DNA from: Cupriavidus sp. D39
Lineage (GTDB): Bacteria > Pseudomonadota > Gammaproteobacteria > Burkholderiales > Burkholderiaceae
Length of the DNA stretch: 64,000 nt
NCBI RefSeq assembly: GCF_026627925.1
Contig: NZ_JAPNLE010000009.1
Location: forward strand, 4,340,001-4,404,000
Reading direction: 5' to 3'
Shown here: positions 29,393 to 40,105 of the stretch, in pieces
Position numbering within the stretch: position 1 is the stretch's first letter
How the letters are laid out: the number at the start of each line of letters is the position of its first letter
The notes under the pieces: generated by a model
Told to the model about the DNA's origin: nothing
Seen by the model: the letters and a program-made list of their open reading frames with translations, nothing else
The model's database searches: none
Position numbers and translations under genes: made by a program

Positions 29393-30424
29393 ATGTTCCG
29401 CACAGCTACCCGCCGCATCTCGCCCGTTTTCCATTCGTCCCGCGCATCCCGCCTGGCCGCCGGCCTTGGCTTGCTGGCCGCGCTGAGCACGCTGGCCGCG
29501 CCGGCCCGCGCGCAGGACCCGGCGTGGCCGACCCAGCCGATCACCATCCTGATGGGCTTTACCCCTGGCTCCGGCGTGGACATGGTTGGCCGCACGCTGC
29601 AGGAATCGCTGCAGAAGTCGCTCAAGGCCACCATCATCTATGACTACCGCCCCGGCGCCGGTGGCAATGTTGCCTCCGAAGTGGTGGCGCATGCCAAGCC
29701 CGATGGCTACACGCTGCTGCTCGGCACCGCGGCCACGCACGGCATCAACCCGGCCCTGTACAAGAGCCTGCCGTTCGACGCCGAAGCCGATTTCACGCCC
29801 GTGGCGCCGCTGGTGGAAGTCTCCAACGTGCTGACCGTGAACCCCGCCGTGATCGACGTGAAGTCGGTCAAGGAGTTCATCGAGAAGGTCAAGGCCAACC
29901 CCGGCAAGTACAACTATGCGTCGACCGGCAACGGGACCGGCACCCACCTGGCCTTTGTGGAGTTCAACGCGCGCGCCGGCCTGGATATGGTCCACGTGCC
30001 GTACAAGGGCGGCCCCGATGCGCTGCAGGCCGTGCTCAAGGGGGAGGTGTGCTGCATTTTTAATCAGGTGCAGAGCGTGTTGCCGCAATATCGCGCCGGC
30101 AAGGTGCGGCTGCTTGGCGTCACCACCAAGAACCATGTGGCGGTGATTCCCGAAGTGCCTACCATCGCCGAGAGCGGCTTGCCTGGCTTCAACAGCACCA
30201 TCTGGTTTGGCTTCTTCGGTCCCAAGGGGCTCGACCCCAAGATCAGCAAGAAGATCAATGATGCGGTCAAGGTCGCGCTGGAAACGCCGGCGATCCGGCA
30301 GAAGCTGATCGAGGCAGGCAATTCGCCACGGATCGAGACGGTCGAGCAGTTCCGCGGCACTGTGAAGGCGGATCGGCAGAAGTGGGCGGGGGTGGTGAAG
30401 AGTGTTGGGGCGTCTATTGATTGA
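29393..30424 (+). CDS. Bug-family (TctC) tripartite tricarboxylate transporter receptor
   Basis: The 343-residue periplasmic binding protein has a Sec signal peptide ending near APARAQDPAWP. The Bug fold follows: PITILMGFTPGSGVDMVGR, YDYRPGAGGNVASEVVA, DGYTLLLGTAATHGIN, and later VPYKGGPDALQAVLKGEV and LPQYRAGKVRLLGVTT. Such proteins deliver carboxylates or other small molecules to TctAB-type permeases or act as orphan sensors. No tctAB genes are nearby. The ATG at 29393 starts the signal peptide; the much longer open frame is a shadow of the helicase gene. It is followed by the large inverted repeat. Confidence 0.9.
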   Translation: MFRTATRRISPVFHSSRASRLAAGLGLLAALSTLAAPARAQDPAWPTQPITILMGFTPGSGVDMVGRTLQESLQKSLKATIIYDYRPGAGGNVASEVVAHAKPDGYTLLLGTAATHGINPALYKSLPFDAEADFTPVAPLVEVSNVLTVNPAVIDVKSVKEFIEKVKANPGKYNYASTGNGTGTHLAFVEFNARAGLDMVHVPYKGGPDALQAVLKGEVCCIFNQVQSVLPQYRAGKVRLLGVTTKNHVAVIPEVPTIAESGLPGFNSTIWFGFFGPKGLDPKISKKINDAVKVALETPAIRQKLIEAGNSPRIETVEQFRGTVKADRQKWAGVVKSVGASID

Positions 30425-30495
30425 TATGGTGTTGGGTGATTTGGGGCAAGGGCAGAACCGTTGGCTCTTGCTGCGGGGTTGGGCTTTGTTTTCTT

Positions 30496-31290
30496 GGCGT
30501 TGGCTATTGCACCCAAGAGCCGTACGACATCCCCCTGCGGGGGCTGCCGGTCACTCTTCTTTGCGCGGCAAAGAAGACTAACGAGAAGAAAGCCGCCCTG
30601 CCGGGGGCAGAGCAATAAGGCTGTTTTTGCCTCTGTGAATGCGTCGTACGGCCCTGAGTGTTGGCTGGCGTGCCTTACCTGCCCAAAGGTCATCGCACCT
30701 GCATGACCCACGGGTTTCGTGGTGCGGCCCCTGACCTCGCGTGCGGTGACCATTCCCACATCTGCCGTTCGCGGCGCGGAGGGCCACGATGCTGCCGGCC
30801 TTGCTGGTTTCGTGGTTTTGTCTCTGGCGGCGGGCGCCCGGCCATTTGAGGCCCTGCCGTACCGGCTCATCCGGCAACTTGCTATCAGCGCCCCTGGTTT
30901 CGTGGTGGGCACCGTGGCCCGGTCCGCAAGGGTTACGCTCGAACATCACCGCGCTTGCCCTCCGAGACAAAACCACGAAACCAGCCACACCCGAAACGGC
31001 GCAGCACCTCGCGCCGCGAACGGCAGATGGCCGAACGCGCACCGCACACGAGGTCAGGGGCCCCACCACGAAACCCATGGGTCATGCAGTTTCGATGACC
31101 TCCAGGCTGGTAGGACACGCCAGCCAACACTCAGGGCCGTACGACGCAACCCCCGAGGCCCATGAGCCTTATTGCTCTGCTCCCGGCAGGGCGGCTTTCT
31201 TCTCGTTAGTCTTCTTTGCCGCGCAAAGAAGAGTGACCGGCAGCCCCCGCAGGGGGATGTCGTACGGCACTTGGGTGCAAAAGCCAACGC
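30496..31290. repeat. Large imperfect inverted repeat in an intergenic region
   Basis: The left arm (about 30496-30825) and right arm (about 30963-31290) are reverse complements over roughly 330 bases with scattered differences, around a centre of about 137 bases. Best matched blocks are TACGACATCCCCCTGCGGGG with its counterpart near 31250, the GCGCGGCAAAGAAG/TTCTTTGC segment, and GGTTTCGTGGTTTTGTCTC near 30808 with GAGACAAAACCACGAAACC near 30964. Open frames inside have no ribosome sites and mirror each other, so I do not call genes. It fills most of the 1-kb gap between the Bug receptor and azlC genes, both rightward. Confidence 0.75.
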
Positions 31291-31448
31291 CGCAACAAAG
31301 AGCAGCGACTGATCCAGCACACCCCCCGCCACAACGTCCAACAACTGTTAAGCAACCACTTACCACCCCCTCCCACTCCCCCTATAATGCCCAATTCCCC
31401 CTAAGGGCTTTCCCGCCCGCGGCGGCAGCCATCCCCCTATCTTCAGTT

Positions 31449-32291
31449 ATGACATTCCGACCGCCCCAGGCACTGCTGCGTCCCTGGCATCGTTTTGCCC
31501 CGGCCGAGCGGGCCGGCTTTATCGAGGGGGCGCGGTATTTTGCGCCGTCCCTGCCTGCCGTGTTCTCCTGGGGGCTGGTGACCGGCGTGGCCATGAGCAA
31601 GTCGGTGATGAACGTGCCCGAGGCGATCGGCATGTCCTTGCTGGTCTATGCGGGCTCGGCCCAGTTGTCCGTGCTGCCGCTGTTTGCGGCGGGCCTGCCG
31701 TTGTGGACGGTGTGGCTGACCGCTGCCATCGTCAACCTGCGCTTCGTGATCTTCAGTGCGGGGCTGCAGCCGCATTTCAGCTACCTGCCGCTGTGGCGCC
31801 GCACGCTGCTGGGGTCGTTCAACGGCGACCTGCATTTCGTCTACTTCATGCAGCGCTATGCCACGCCGGGCCATGAGCCGGGCAAGGAAGGGTACTTCTG
31901 GGGCATGGCGCTGACCAATTTCACCATGTGGCAGGTCTCGTCGATCATCGGCATCGTGCTGGCCAGCGCGTTCCCGGATAGCTGGGGCCTTGGGCTGGCC
32001 GGCACGCTGGCGCTGATTCCGGTGATGGTCACGACCATCCGCTCGCGTTCCACGCTGCTGGCGGTGGCGGTGGCTGCGACGCTGGCGCTGCTGTGCTTCC
32101 AGCTGCCTTACCGGCTCGGCCTGGTGGCGGCGGTGGTGGGGGCGATCGCCGCCGGCATGGCCAGCGATGAGCTCGCGGCCCGCGCGACCTTGCGCGGCAT
32201 CCGCCGCCGCAAGGCGGAGCATGCGCCCGCGCAGTCAGCTTCTCAGTCGGCCCCTCAGTCAGCCTCCCCGGCTGCGGAGGACCGGGCATGA
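31449..32291 (+). CDS. azlC: AzlC-family branched-chain amino acid exporter, large subunit
   Basis: AzlC forms the permease of a small two-subunit exporter for branched-chain amino acids and analogues. The 280-residue product begins MTFRPPQALLRPW and has the family blocks FIEGARYFAPSLPAVFSWGL, VYAGSAQLSVLPL and IVNLRFVIFSAGL, with about seven membrane helices. The C-terminal 30 residues are Ala/Ser/Gln-rich. Its stop overlaps the azlD start (ATGA), so the two are translationally coupled. The start at 31449 lies just past the inverted repeat; the longer upstream frame only translates that repeat. Confidence 0.88.
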   Translation: MTFRPPQALLRPWHRFAPAERAGFIEGARYFAPSLPAVFSWGLVTGVAMSKSVMNVPEAIGMSLLVYAGSAQLSVLPLFAAGLPLWTVWLTAAIVNLRFVIFSAGLQPHFSYLPLWRRTLLGSFNGDLHFVYFMQRYATPGHEPGKEGYFWGMALTNFTMWQVSSIIGIVLASAFPDSWGLGLAGTLALIPVMVTTIRSRSTLLAVAVAATLALLCFQLPYRLGLVAAVVGAIAAGMASDELAARATLRGIRRRKAEHAPAQSASQSAPQSASPAAEDRA

Positions 32292-32611
32292 GCCATCTCG
32301 AGATCTGGATCGCGCTGGTCGGCATGGCGCTGGTGACCATTGTCACCCGTGCGCTGTTCCTGATGGCGGGCGAGCGCGTGACGGTGCCGGACCGCATCCA
32401 GCGCGCGCTGCGCTACGCGCCGGCGGCGGCGCTGGCGGCCATCATCCTGCCCGACCTGATGACCTGGCACGGGCATTTCACGCTGGCACCCAGCAACTAC
32501 AAGCTGGTGGCCGGCGCGGTGGCGCTGGTGTTCTACCTGGCGACGCGCCGCATGGTGGGCATGATCGTGGCGGGCATGGCGGTCTATACCGGCCTGCGGC
32601 TGCTCGGCTGA
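32288..32611 (+). CDS. azlD: AzlD-family branched-chain amino acid exporter, small subunit
   Basis: The 107-residue membrane protein has about three to four helices and the AzlD pattern VTIVTRALFLMAGERV, RALRYAPAAALAAIILPDL and RRMVGMIVAGMAVYTGLR. It partners AzlC. The ATG overlaps the azlC TGA by four bases. The frame is intact and of normal length. Confidence 0.88.
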   Translation: MSHLEIWIALVGMALVTIVTRALFLMAGERVTVPDRIQRALRYAPAAALAAIILPDLMTWHGHFTLAPSNYKLVAGAVALVFYLATRRMVGMIVAGMAVYTGLRLLG

Positions 32612-32653
32612 GCCGGGGCCCGGCGTTCGCCGGGCCCCGAAGGCGCGATGCGG

Positions 32654-33789
32654 CTAGGCAGCGTCGCCGGGGCCGTCTTGCCCCTCGGGCCCGGGCCCGA
32701 GTGCCGTGCCCAGCTGGGTCAGCAGCCGCGTCAGGCGGGCCTGCGTGCTGGCGCCGGTCTTGAGGAATACCGCCTTGAGCTGGCTGCGCGCAGTTTCGTG
32801 CCGCACGCTCAGGCGCTCGCTTGCTTCGGGCAGGCCCATGCCGGTGGCCAACAGGCTGGCCAGGCGGATCTCGGCGGGCGTCAGGCCATAGACTTCGCGC
32901 AGCAACTGCGGGAGTTGCGCCGGCGTCTGCGCGTCTTCATGGATCACCACCAGCGCGGCGGGTTGCTGCCAGGGCAGCGCAAAGACGTGGGACGGCGGCA
33001 GCGGCAGCACGATCAGCTGCGCGCAGGCGCCGCTGGCATGGCGGGCGATGGCCGCATGCGCCGGCACCGTGCTGTGCGGCGCGCAGGCAGCGGTCACCAG
33101 GTCGGCCAGCGAGCGCGACAATTGCCACTCGCCGGCCTTGCCGGCGGGGTCCAGCCGCCGCACCCAGCGCTCGCCGATGCCGTTGCTCAGCAATACGCGC
33201 CGCTCGGGCGAGAAGGCGATTACGCCGAACGACAGGCGCTCCAGGATCTGCGCTGACAACTGCGCCAGCCTCGACAGCCCGAGGGTGCGGTCGCGCATGG
33301 CCATGGCGCTGCGCATGTGGGGCAGCGCCCAGTCCAGCGCGCTGACGTCCGCCGGCGTGAAATTGCCTTGGGAGAACGAGCGCTGCAGCGCGAAATACAC
33401 CTCGTAGTGGGGCTTTCGCTCGACCAGGCAGGCCGCGTAGGAGCACAGGTCGAAGCGGTGGAAGAAATCGCGGTAGAACGGGCTGCGCTGCATCGAGCCC
33501 TCGCCAAAATCGCGCGCATCGATGTACCACTCCCCGGGGAGAGGTTATGGGCAAACAGCTTGCCCGGATCGAGTTCGTGGAACTCCTTCTCGTAAGCGCT
33601 GAACAGCTCCTGCACCGGGCGCACCATCTCGTTGACCGTCATCAGGTCCCGATCGGTATCGCGCACGATCATCGATGCGTGCGCGCTGCCTACGATGTTG
33701 CTCAGGGTGCTCAGACTTTGCTGCCAGGCCTGCGCGTCAAGAATCCCTTCATACAAGCCACGGATCGCCCCGTGCATGTCTTCGTTCAT
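32654..33789 (-). pseudogene. LuxR-type transcriptional regulator, frameshifted as written
   Basis: The N-terminal part (33789 to about 33540) begins MNEDMHGAIRGLYEGILDAQ and ends around LFAHNLSPG. The C-terminal part, one frame over, continues EWYIDARDFGEGSM and runs to 32654. Adding one G to the four-base run at about 33532-33539 makes one protein of about 378 residues. It has a PAS/GAF-like sensor half and a C-terminal LuxR helix-turn-helix (YGLTPAEIRLASLLATGM, LSVRHETARSQLKAVFLKTG). This is the layout of 'helix-turn-helix transcriptional regulator' proteins with unknown ligands. It ends convergently with azlCD. Confidence 0.78.
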
Positions 33790-34148
33790 GATTACCCCTG
33801 CCTTCGCGACAACGGCGTTAGCCGTGTGGCGCCGACGCCGCTTCCCGTAAGCGCGTCCGGCACCCGTGCCTTGGGTCCCGTCTGAAGCGGGCCTCTGGCT
33901 ATGTTTTTGCGTGCTCTTCTTGTACCAACTTGTGCATACAGTGCGCGCTTTGGCAGCAGCGTACGAGACCAAGCGTGATTGTCGCACCCCCATTCAGGGG
34001 TGCGTTGCAAGGGTGTGGCTCGCCGCCCGCTGTATGTGGCGAATAGTACACCTGCAGCCGGGTGCATCCGGGGCCCAATCCCGCAAAACGGCCCTTGCGA
34101 TCAGGTAAAATGCCGATTTTCCCCGATTTTCGCTCTCCAGCCACCGCC
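33790..34148. other. Intergenic region between luxR-type gene and pgk
   Basis: This stretch must hold the divergent promoters of the LuxR-type gene (leftward) and of the glycolytic genes (rightward). Open frames here have no ribosome sites. I found no confident promoter pair or operator; GATCAGGTAAAATGCCG near 34100 could include a -10 box for pgk. Confidence 0.45.
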
Positions 34149-35357
34149 ATGACCTCTGTCCTGCGTCTTTCCGATCTCATCTCCCAAGGCAAAATTGCCG
34201 GCAAGCGGGTTTTTATCCGCGCCGACCTGAACGTGCCGCAGGATGACGCCGGCCAAATCACCGAAGACACCCGCATCCGCGCCTCGGTGCCTGCCATCGA
34301 GGCCTGCCTGCAGGCAGGCGCCGCCGTGATGGTGACGTCCCACCTGGGCCGCCCGACCGAAGGCGAGTTCAAGCCCGAGGATTCGCTGGCGCCCGTGGCC
34401 ATGCGCCTGTCCGAGCTGCTCGGCAAGCCGGTCAAGCTCGTGCAGAACTGGGTCGACGGCAACGGCGACGTCAGCGCGGTCAAGCCCGGCGAAGTGGTGT
34501 TGCTGGAAAACTGCCGCGTCAACAAGGGCGAAAAGAAGAACAGCGACGAACTGGCGCAGAAGATGGCCAAGCTGTGCGACGTCTACGTAAACGATGCCTT
34601 CGGCACCGCGCACCGCGCCGAAGCCACCACCCACGGCATCGCCAAGTACGCCCCCATCGCCTGCGCCGGCCCGCTGCTGGCCGCCGAGATCGATGCGCTG
34701 GGCAAGGCCCTGGGCCAGCCGGCGCGTCCGCTGGTGGCGATCGTCGCCGGCTCCAAGGTGTCCACCAAGCTGACCATCCTCAAGACGCTGGCCGGCAAGG
34801 TCGACAACCTGATCGTCGGCGGCGGCATCGCCAATACCTTCATGCTGGCTGCCGGCCTGAAGATCGGCAAGTCGCTGGCCGAGGCTGACCTGGTGGCCGA
34901 TGCGCGCACCATCATCGACCTCATGGCCGCGCGCGGCGCCTCGGTGCCCATCCCCGTGGACGTGGTGTGCGCCAAGGAATTCAGCGCCACCGCTGTTGCC
35001 ACCGTCAAGGACGCGAAGGACGTGGCCGACGACGACATGATCCTCGACATCGGCCCCAAGACCGCGCAGATGCTGGGGGACCAGCTCAAGCTGGCCGGCA
35101 CCATCGTGTGGAACGGCCCGGTTGGTGTGTTCGAGTTCGACCAGTTCAGCAATGGCACCAAGGTGCTGGCGCAGGCCATCGCCGAGTCCAAGGCGTTCTC
35201 GATCGCCGGTGGCGGCGACACGCTGGCGGCCATCGCCAAGTACGGCATCGCTGACCAGGTGGGCTACATCTCCACCGGTGGCGGCGCTTTCCTGGAATTC
35301 CTGGAGGGCAAGAAGCTGCCCGCGTTCGAGGTGCTGGAACAGCGCGCCGCGGGCTGA
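34149..35357 (+). CDS. pgk: Phosphoglycerate kinase
   Basis: Pgk transfers phosphate between 1,3-bisphosphoglycerate and ADP in glycolysis and the Calvin cycle. The 402-residue product has the two lobes with [13 protein letters not shown] near residue 20, [46 protein letters not shown], and the C-terminal nucleotide-binding [13 protein letters not shown] and [14 protein letters not shown]. The start [10 protein letters not shown] was chosen because the upstream extension is not conserved. It leads a run of same-strand genes (DUF4349 lipoprotein, pyk, fba). Confidence 0.97.
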   Translation: MTSVLRLSDLISQGKIAGKRVFIRADLNVPQDDAGQITEDTRIRASVPAIEACLQAGAAVMVTSHLGRPTEGEFKPEDSLAPVAMRLSELLGKPVKLVQNWVDGNGDVSAVKPGEVVLLENCRVNKGEKKNSDELAQKMAKLCDVYVNDAFGTAHRAEATTHGIAKYAPIACAGPLLAAEIDALGKALGQPARPLVAIVAGSKVSTKLTILKTLAGKVDNLIVGGGIANTFMLAAGLKIGKSLAEADLVADARTIIDLMAARGASVPIPVDVVCAKEFSATAVATVKDAKDVADDDMILDIGPKTAQMLGDQLKLAGTIVWNGPVGVFEFDQFSNGTKVLAQAIAESKAFSIAGGGDTLAAIAKYGIADQVGYISTGGGAFLEFLEGKKLPAFEVLEQRAAG

Positions 35358-35359
35358 GG

Positions 35360-36291
35360 GTGGCAGGTTTGCGTGGGTTTGGCGCGGGCATGGCCGGCAA
35401 GCGTGGGCTGGCGGCGTTGCTGCTGGCTGCCTCGATGATGCTGGCCCTGGCCGCATGCGGCCGCCCGGGCGGCGGCGCGCCCGAGGGCGTCCCCAGGCTG
35501 CCGCGTCGGTGGCGGGAATGCCCGCCGGCGAGCTGGCGCGGGGTGGAGGCGGCGGCGAGCAGCAGGAGGCGGAGCGCCGCTACCTGGCGCTGAAGTACGC
35601 GCTGACGGTGGAGAACGCCGCCGACGCGCTGGAGACTGGCTGGAAGAGCGTGGTGCAACGCTGCCAGGCGCTCGGCTGCGAGTTGCTGGAGGCGGCCTTC
35701 ACCCGTAGCCGCGACGGTGCGCTGCCGCACGGCGAGCTGCGCGCGCGCATCGCGCCGAAAGCCTTGCCGGATCTGCTCAAGGCGGCCGAGCAGGGCGGCA
35801 CCGTGGTGTCCAACGCGGTGTCGAGCGAGGACAAGACCGACCAGGTGATCGATGCCGAAGCCCGCATCAAGAACACCACCGAGCTGCGCGACCGCCTGCG
35901 CGCCATGCTGCAGAACGCGCGCGGCCCGCTGCGCGACGTGATCGAGCTGGAGCGCGAGCTGGCGCGCGTGCAGGGTGAGCTGGACACGATCAACGGACTG
36001 CGCAAGATGCTGGCGGCGCAAACCGACCGCAATGAGGTCCGCATCGACTTCGTCGCGCGCGAGACGTTCGTCAGCCGGCGCAAGGTGTCGCCGCTGCGCG
36101 ACGCCGTGAGCGATATCGCCGAGTTGTTCCTCGGCAGCCTGGCGATGCTGATCCGCGTGGCCGCCGGCGCGCTGCCGTGGCTGCTGGTTGGTGTGCCGCT
36201 GCTGTGGTTCGCGCTGGCCTGGCGCCGGCGCCGCGCGGCGCGCAGGAAGCAAGCCGTGCCGGCGCCGCCGGGCGGCGCTGGCCCTCGATAA
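35360..36291 (+). pseudogene. DUF4349 membrane-anchored lipoprotein, frameshifted as written
   Basis: The N-terminal part (35360-35490) is a lipoprotein signal with lipobox LALAACG. The rest (about 35490-36291), one frame over, reads AAASVAGMPAGELARGG and then the DUF4349 body: YLALKYALTVENAADALE, DARIKNTTELRDRL in outline, a coiled-coil DVIELERELARVQGELDTIN, and a C-terminal membrane helix followed by a basic tail. Adding one C to CCCC at 35491-35494 restores the frame. Family members are predicted anti-sigma or envelope proteins with unknown activity. An in-frame ATG at 35390 is an alternative start. It is wedged two bases after pgk and 13 bases before pyk. Confidence 0.78.
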
Positions 36292-36304
36292 GGAAAATCA
36301 GTTC

Positions 36305-37741
36305 ATGACCCGTTCCACCAAGATCGTCGCTACCATCGGCCCCGCTTCCAGCACGCTGGAAATCCTGACGCGCATGATCGCGGCCGGGGTCGACGTGGTG
36401 CGCCTGAATTTCTCCCACGGCAAGGCCGAAGACCACATCGAGCGCGCCCGCCTGGTGCGCGAGGCGGCCAAGGCCTGCGGCCGCGAAGTCGCCATCATGG
36501 CCGACCTGCAAGGCCCCAAGATCCGCGTCGGCAAGTTCGAAAACGGCAAGATCACGCTGAAGGTGGGCGAGCCCTTTATCCTCGACGCCACCTGCACACT
36601 GGGCAACCAGGAACGCGCCGGCCTCGACTACGAGGACCTGCCGCGCGACGTCGGCCCGGGCGACCTGCTGCTGCTCAACGACGGCCTGATCGTGCTGGCG
36701 GTGGAGCGCGTGCTCGGCAACGAGATCTTCACCAAGGTGAAGATCGGCGGCGAGCTGTCCAACAACAAGGGCATCAACCGCCAGGGCGGCGGGCTGTCGG
36801 CGCCGGCGCTGACCGCCAAGGACATGGAAGACATCAAGACCGCCATGGCGTTGGGCGCGGACTATGTCGCGGTGAGCTTCCCCAAGAACGCCACCGATAT
36901 GGAAATGGCCCGCCAGCTCGCCGCGGTGGCCGGCCAGCCGCACCAGCACAAGGCCCGCATGATCGCCAAGATCGAGCGCGCCGAGGCCATCCGTCCGGGC
37001 GTGCTCGAGGAAATCCTGCAAGCCTCCGACGGCATCATGGTGGCCCGCGGCGACCTCGCCGTGGAGGTGGGCAACGCGGCCGTGCCGGCGCTGCAAAAGC
37101 GTATGATCCGGCTGGCGCGCGAAGCCAACAAGCTGACCATCACCGCCACCCAGATGATGGAGAGCATGATCGTCAACCCGGTGCCCACGCGGGCCGAAGT
37201 GTCGGACGTGGCCAACGCCGTGCTGGATGGCACCGACGCCGTGATGCTGTCGGCCGAGACCGCCGCCGGCAGCTACCCGGTGGAGACGGTGGAAACCGTG
37301 GCCCTGGTGTGCGTGGAGGCCGAGAAATCCGAGGTGGTCCAGCTCGACACCGATTTCCTGAACCAGACCTTTGGCCGCATCGACCAGTCGATCGCCATGG
37401 GCGCGCTGTTCACCGCCTATCATTTGCAGGTGAAGGCCATTGCCGCGCTGACCGATTCCGGCGCCACCGCGCTGTGGATGAGCCGGCATCGCATCCATGT
37501 GCCGATCTACGCGATGACGCCCAACCTGGCCTCGCAGCGCAAGATGCAGCTATACCGCAATGTGGTGCCGCTGCCGCTGGAAGCCAGCGCCGACCGCGAC
37601 ACCGCGCTGGAACAGGCCGAAGAACTGCTGCTGTCGCAAGGCGTGGTGCAGCGCGGCGACTTTATCGTGCTGACCATTGGCGAGCCGATGGGCCAGCCAG
37701 GTGGCACCAATACGCTGAAGATTGTCCGGGTAGGTGCCTGA
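36305..37741 (+). CDS. pyk: Pyruvate kinase
   Basis: Pyk turns phosphoenolpyruvate and ADP into pyruvate and ATP, the last step of glycolysis. The 478-residue product begins MTRSTKIVATIGPASS. It has FSHGKAEDHIERA, IMADLQGPKIRVGKF, AMALGADYVAVSFPKN, the catalytic-site block MIAKIERAEAI, and MVARGDLAVEVGNAAVP, ending with a normal C-terminal allosteric domain. AAGGAAAATC precedes the ATG. Position after pgk and before fba indicates a glycolytic gene set. Confidence 0.97.
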   Translation: MTRSTKIVATIGPASSTLEILTRMIAAGVDVVRLNFSHGKAEDHIERARLVREAAKACGREVAIMADLQGPKIRVGKFENGKITLKVGEPFILDATCTLGNQERAGLDYEDLPRDVGPGDLLLLNDGLIVLAVERVLGNEIFTKVKIGGELSNNKGINRQGGGLSAPALTAKDMEDIKTAMALGADYVAVSFPKNATDMEMARQLAAVAGQPHQHKARMIAKIERAEAIRPGVLEEILQASDGIMVARGDLAVEVGNAAVPALQKRMIRLAREANKLTITATQMMESMIVNPVPTRAEVSDVANAVLDGTDAVMLSAETAAGSYPVETVETVALVCVEAEKSEVVQLDTDFLNQTFGRIDQSIAMGALFTAYHLQVKAIAALTDSGATALWMSRHRIHVPIYAMTPNLASQRKMQLYRNVVPLPLEASADRDTALEQAEELLLSQGVVQRGDFIVLTIGEPMGQPGGTNTLKIVRVGA

Positions 37742-37881
37742 TATGTGCCGCGCCGGACAGACAGCCGGCGCCTGGGCGCTCAGCATCACTCCCGGAATCA
37801 TCGCGTAGAGACGGTGTGCTACGCGAGCAAAACGATTACATGATTAAACGAGATACCCCATTCTTTCTTTAGGAGTTTGAC

Positions 37882-38946
37882 ATGCCACTCGTATCGATGC
37901 GCCAGCTGCTCGACCACGCCGCCGAAAACGGCTACGCGCTGCCCGCCTTCAACGTGAACAACCTGGAACAGGTACAGGCCATCATGCAGGCCGCCGACGA
38001 AGTCAATGCGCCGGTGATCATGCAAGCCTCCGCAGGCGCGCGCAAGTATGCCGGCGAGCACTTCCTGCGCCACCTGATCGAAGCCGCGGTGGAAGCCTAC
38101 CCGCATATCCCGGTGGTGATGCACCAGGATCACGGCCAGTCGCCGGCGATCTGCCAGGCCGCCATCGACCTGGGCTTCTCCTCGGTGATGATGGATGGCT
38201 CGCTGCGTGAAGACGGCAAGACTCCGTCCGACTACGAGTACAACATCGACGTGACCCGCAAGGTGGTGCAGCTGTCGCACGCCATCGGCGTGACCGTGGA
38301 AGGCGAACTCGGCTGCCTGGGCTCGCTCGAGACCGGCGAAGCCGGCGAAGAAGACGGCATCGGCGCCGAAGGCAAGCTGGACCACTCCATGCTGCTGACC
38401 GATCCCGAGCAGGCTGCCGACTTCGTCAAGGCCACCCAGCTGGACGCCCTGGCGATCGCCATCGGCACCTCGCACGGCGCCTACAAGTTCACCCGCAAGC
38501 CCACCGGCGACATCCTGGCGATCAACCGCATCAAGGAAATCCACGCCCGCATCCCCAACACCCACCTGGTGATGCATGGCTCGTCGTCGGTGCCGCAGGA
38601 ACTGCTGGAAGAAATCCGCCAGTTCGGCGGCGACATGAAGGAAACCTACGGCGTGCCGGTCGAGGAAATCCAGGAAGCCATCAAGTACGGCGTGCGCAAG
38701 ATCAATATCGATACCGATATCCGCCTTGCCATGACCGGCGCGATCCGCCGCTTCTTTGCCGAAAACCCGAGCAAGTTCGACCCGCGCGAATACCTGAAGC
38801 CGGCCCGCGAAGCCGCCAAGCTGGTTTGCAAGGCACGCTACGTCGCCTTCGGCTGCGAAGGCCAGGCCGCCAAGATCAAGCCGGTCTCGCTCGCCGCCGT
38901 CGCGCAGAAGTACAAGTCGGGCGAACTCGCCCAGGTCGTGCAGTAA
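37882..38946 (+). CDS. fba: Class II fructose-bisphosphate aldolase
   Basis: Fba is the zinc enzyme that splits fructose 1,6-bisphosphate into the two triose phosphates and runs in reverse in gluconeogenesis and the Calvin cycle. The 354-residue product has [14 protein letters not shown], the metal-binding [25 protein letters not shown], and [18 protein letters not shown] clear AGGAG lies eight bases before the ATG. It is the CbbA-like class II type common in beta-proteobacteria. Confidence 0.96.
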   Translation: MPLVSMRQLLDHAAENGYALPAFNVNNLEQVQAIMQAADEVNAPVIMQASAGARKYAGEHFLRHLIEAAVEAYPHIPVVMHQDHGQSPAICQAAIDLGFSSVMMDGSLREDGKTPSDYEYNIDVTRKVVQLSHAIGVTVEGELGCLGSLETGEAGEEDGIGAEGKLDHSMLLTDPEQAADFVKATQLDALAIAIGTSHGAYKFTRKPTGDILAINRIKEIHARIPNTHLVMHGSSSVPQELLEEIRQFGGDMKETYGVPVEEIQEAIKYGVRKINIDTDIRLAMTGAIRRFFAENPSKFDPREYLKPAREAAKLVCKARYVAFGCEGQAAKIKPVSLAAVAQKYKSGELAQVVQ

Positions 38947-39002
38947 GCAGGACCCGTGCCGTCCCCGCCCCGATCCCGTCAAAAGGAGAGGTGCGGGACG
39001 AC

Positions 39003-39036
39003 GCTTTTCAGGCCCCGGCGCCGGAGCCTGAAAAGC
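39003..39036 (+). terminator. Hairpin between fba and purC, possible terminator
   Basis: GCTTTTCAGGC (39003-39013) pairs with GCCTGAAAAGC (39026-39036) over 11 bp. No T tract follows, so it may act in RNA stability or as a weak terminator. A second small stem, TTCTGGC/GCCAGAA, lies at 39063-39081. Confidence 0.4.
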
Positions 39037-39121
39037 GCTAACAAAATGAAGCGAAGCAGTTGTTCTGGCCCGACGCCAGAATCATTCTGTTAGTGCCTCC
39101 TATCGGAACCACCGAACCACC

Positions 39122-40030
39122 ATGTCGAACGCTCTCTATCAGTCCTCCATCACTTCGCTGCCGCTGCTCGGCCACGGCAAGGTCCGCGACAACTACGCTG
39201 TCGGCGACGACAAGCTGCTGATCGTCACCACCGACCGCCTGTCGGCCTTCGACGTCATCCTGGGCGAGCCGATCCCGGCCAAGGGCCGCGTGCTCAACCA
39301 GATGGCCAACTTCTGGTTCAAGAAGCTGGCCCACATCGTGCCGAACCACGAAACCGGCATCGCCGCCGAGACCGTGGTGAGCCCGGCCGAGGTCGAGCAG
39401 GTGCAAGGCCGTGCCGTGGTGGTCAAGCGCCTCAAGCCGATCCTGGTGGAAGCCGTGGTGCGCGGCTACCTGGCAGGCAGCGGCTGGAAGGACTACCAGG
39501 CCACCGGCAGCGTGTGCGGCATCGAGCTGCCCGCCGGCCTGCAGAACGCGCAGAAGCTGCCCGAGCCGATCTTCACCCCGGCCGCCAAGGCCGAGATGGG
39601 CGAGCACGACGAGAACATCTCCTTTGCGGAAACCGAAGCCCGCGTCGGCGCCGAACTGGCGCGCCAGATGCGCGACATCTCGATCCGCCTGTACAAGGAA
39701 GCGGCCGACTACGCCGCCACCCGCGGCATCATCATCGCCGACACCAAGTTCGAGTTCGGCCTGGACGAGAACGGCACGCTGACGCTGATGGACGAAGTGC
39801 TGACCGCCGATTCCTCGCGCTTCTGGCCCGCGGATTCGTACCAGGTCGGCACCAACCCGCCGTCCTTCGACAAGCAGTTCGTGCGCGACTGGCTGGAAGC
39901 CGTGCGTATCGACGGCAAGCCCTGGCCCAAGACCGCACCGGCGCCGGCACTGCCCGCCGACGTGATCGGGAAGACCGCCGCCAAGTACCGCGAGGCGCTG
40001 ACGCGCCTGACCGGCGAGGAACTGCAGTAA
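39122..40030 (+). CDS. purC: Phosphoribosylaminoimidazole-succinocarboxamide synthase
   Basis: PurC joins CAIR with aspartate using ATP, the eighth step of purine synthesis. The 302-residue product is the longer form common in beta-proteobacteria and yeast. Seen are [20 protein letters not shown] with the ATP-binding loop, [32 protein letters not shown] and [30 protein letters not shown] following. The stop is 282 bases before purE; the gap carries two REP-like palindromes. Confidence 0.97.
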   Translation: MSNALYQSSITSLPLLGHGKVRDNYAVGDDKLLIVTTDRLSAFDVILGEPIPAKGRVLNQMANFWFKKLAHIVPNHETGIAAETVVSPAEVEQVQGRAVVVKRLKPILVEAVVRGYLAGSGWKDYQATGSVCGIELPAGLQNAQKLPEPIFTPAAKAEMGEHDENISFAETEARVGAELARQMRDISIRLYKEAADYAATRGIIIADTKFEFGLDENGTLTLMDEVLTADSSRFWPADSYQVGTNPPSFDKQFVRDWLEAVRIDGKPWPKTAPAPALPADVIGKTAAKYREALTRLTGEELQ

Positions 40031-40105
40031 TTGTTGGGGCGGCGCAGGTGCTGGCCGAAGCCGGCAGGCGCGCCAATGCCGTTCGGAATGACGACGGTGT
40101 TGACT

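Noticed and set aside
30719-31165. A 148-residue open frame in the inverted repeat as a gene
   Set aside because: It translates one arm of the repeat into the other, has no ribosome site and mirrors frames on the opposite strand.
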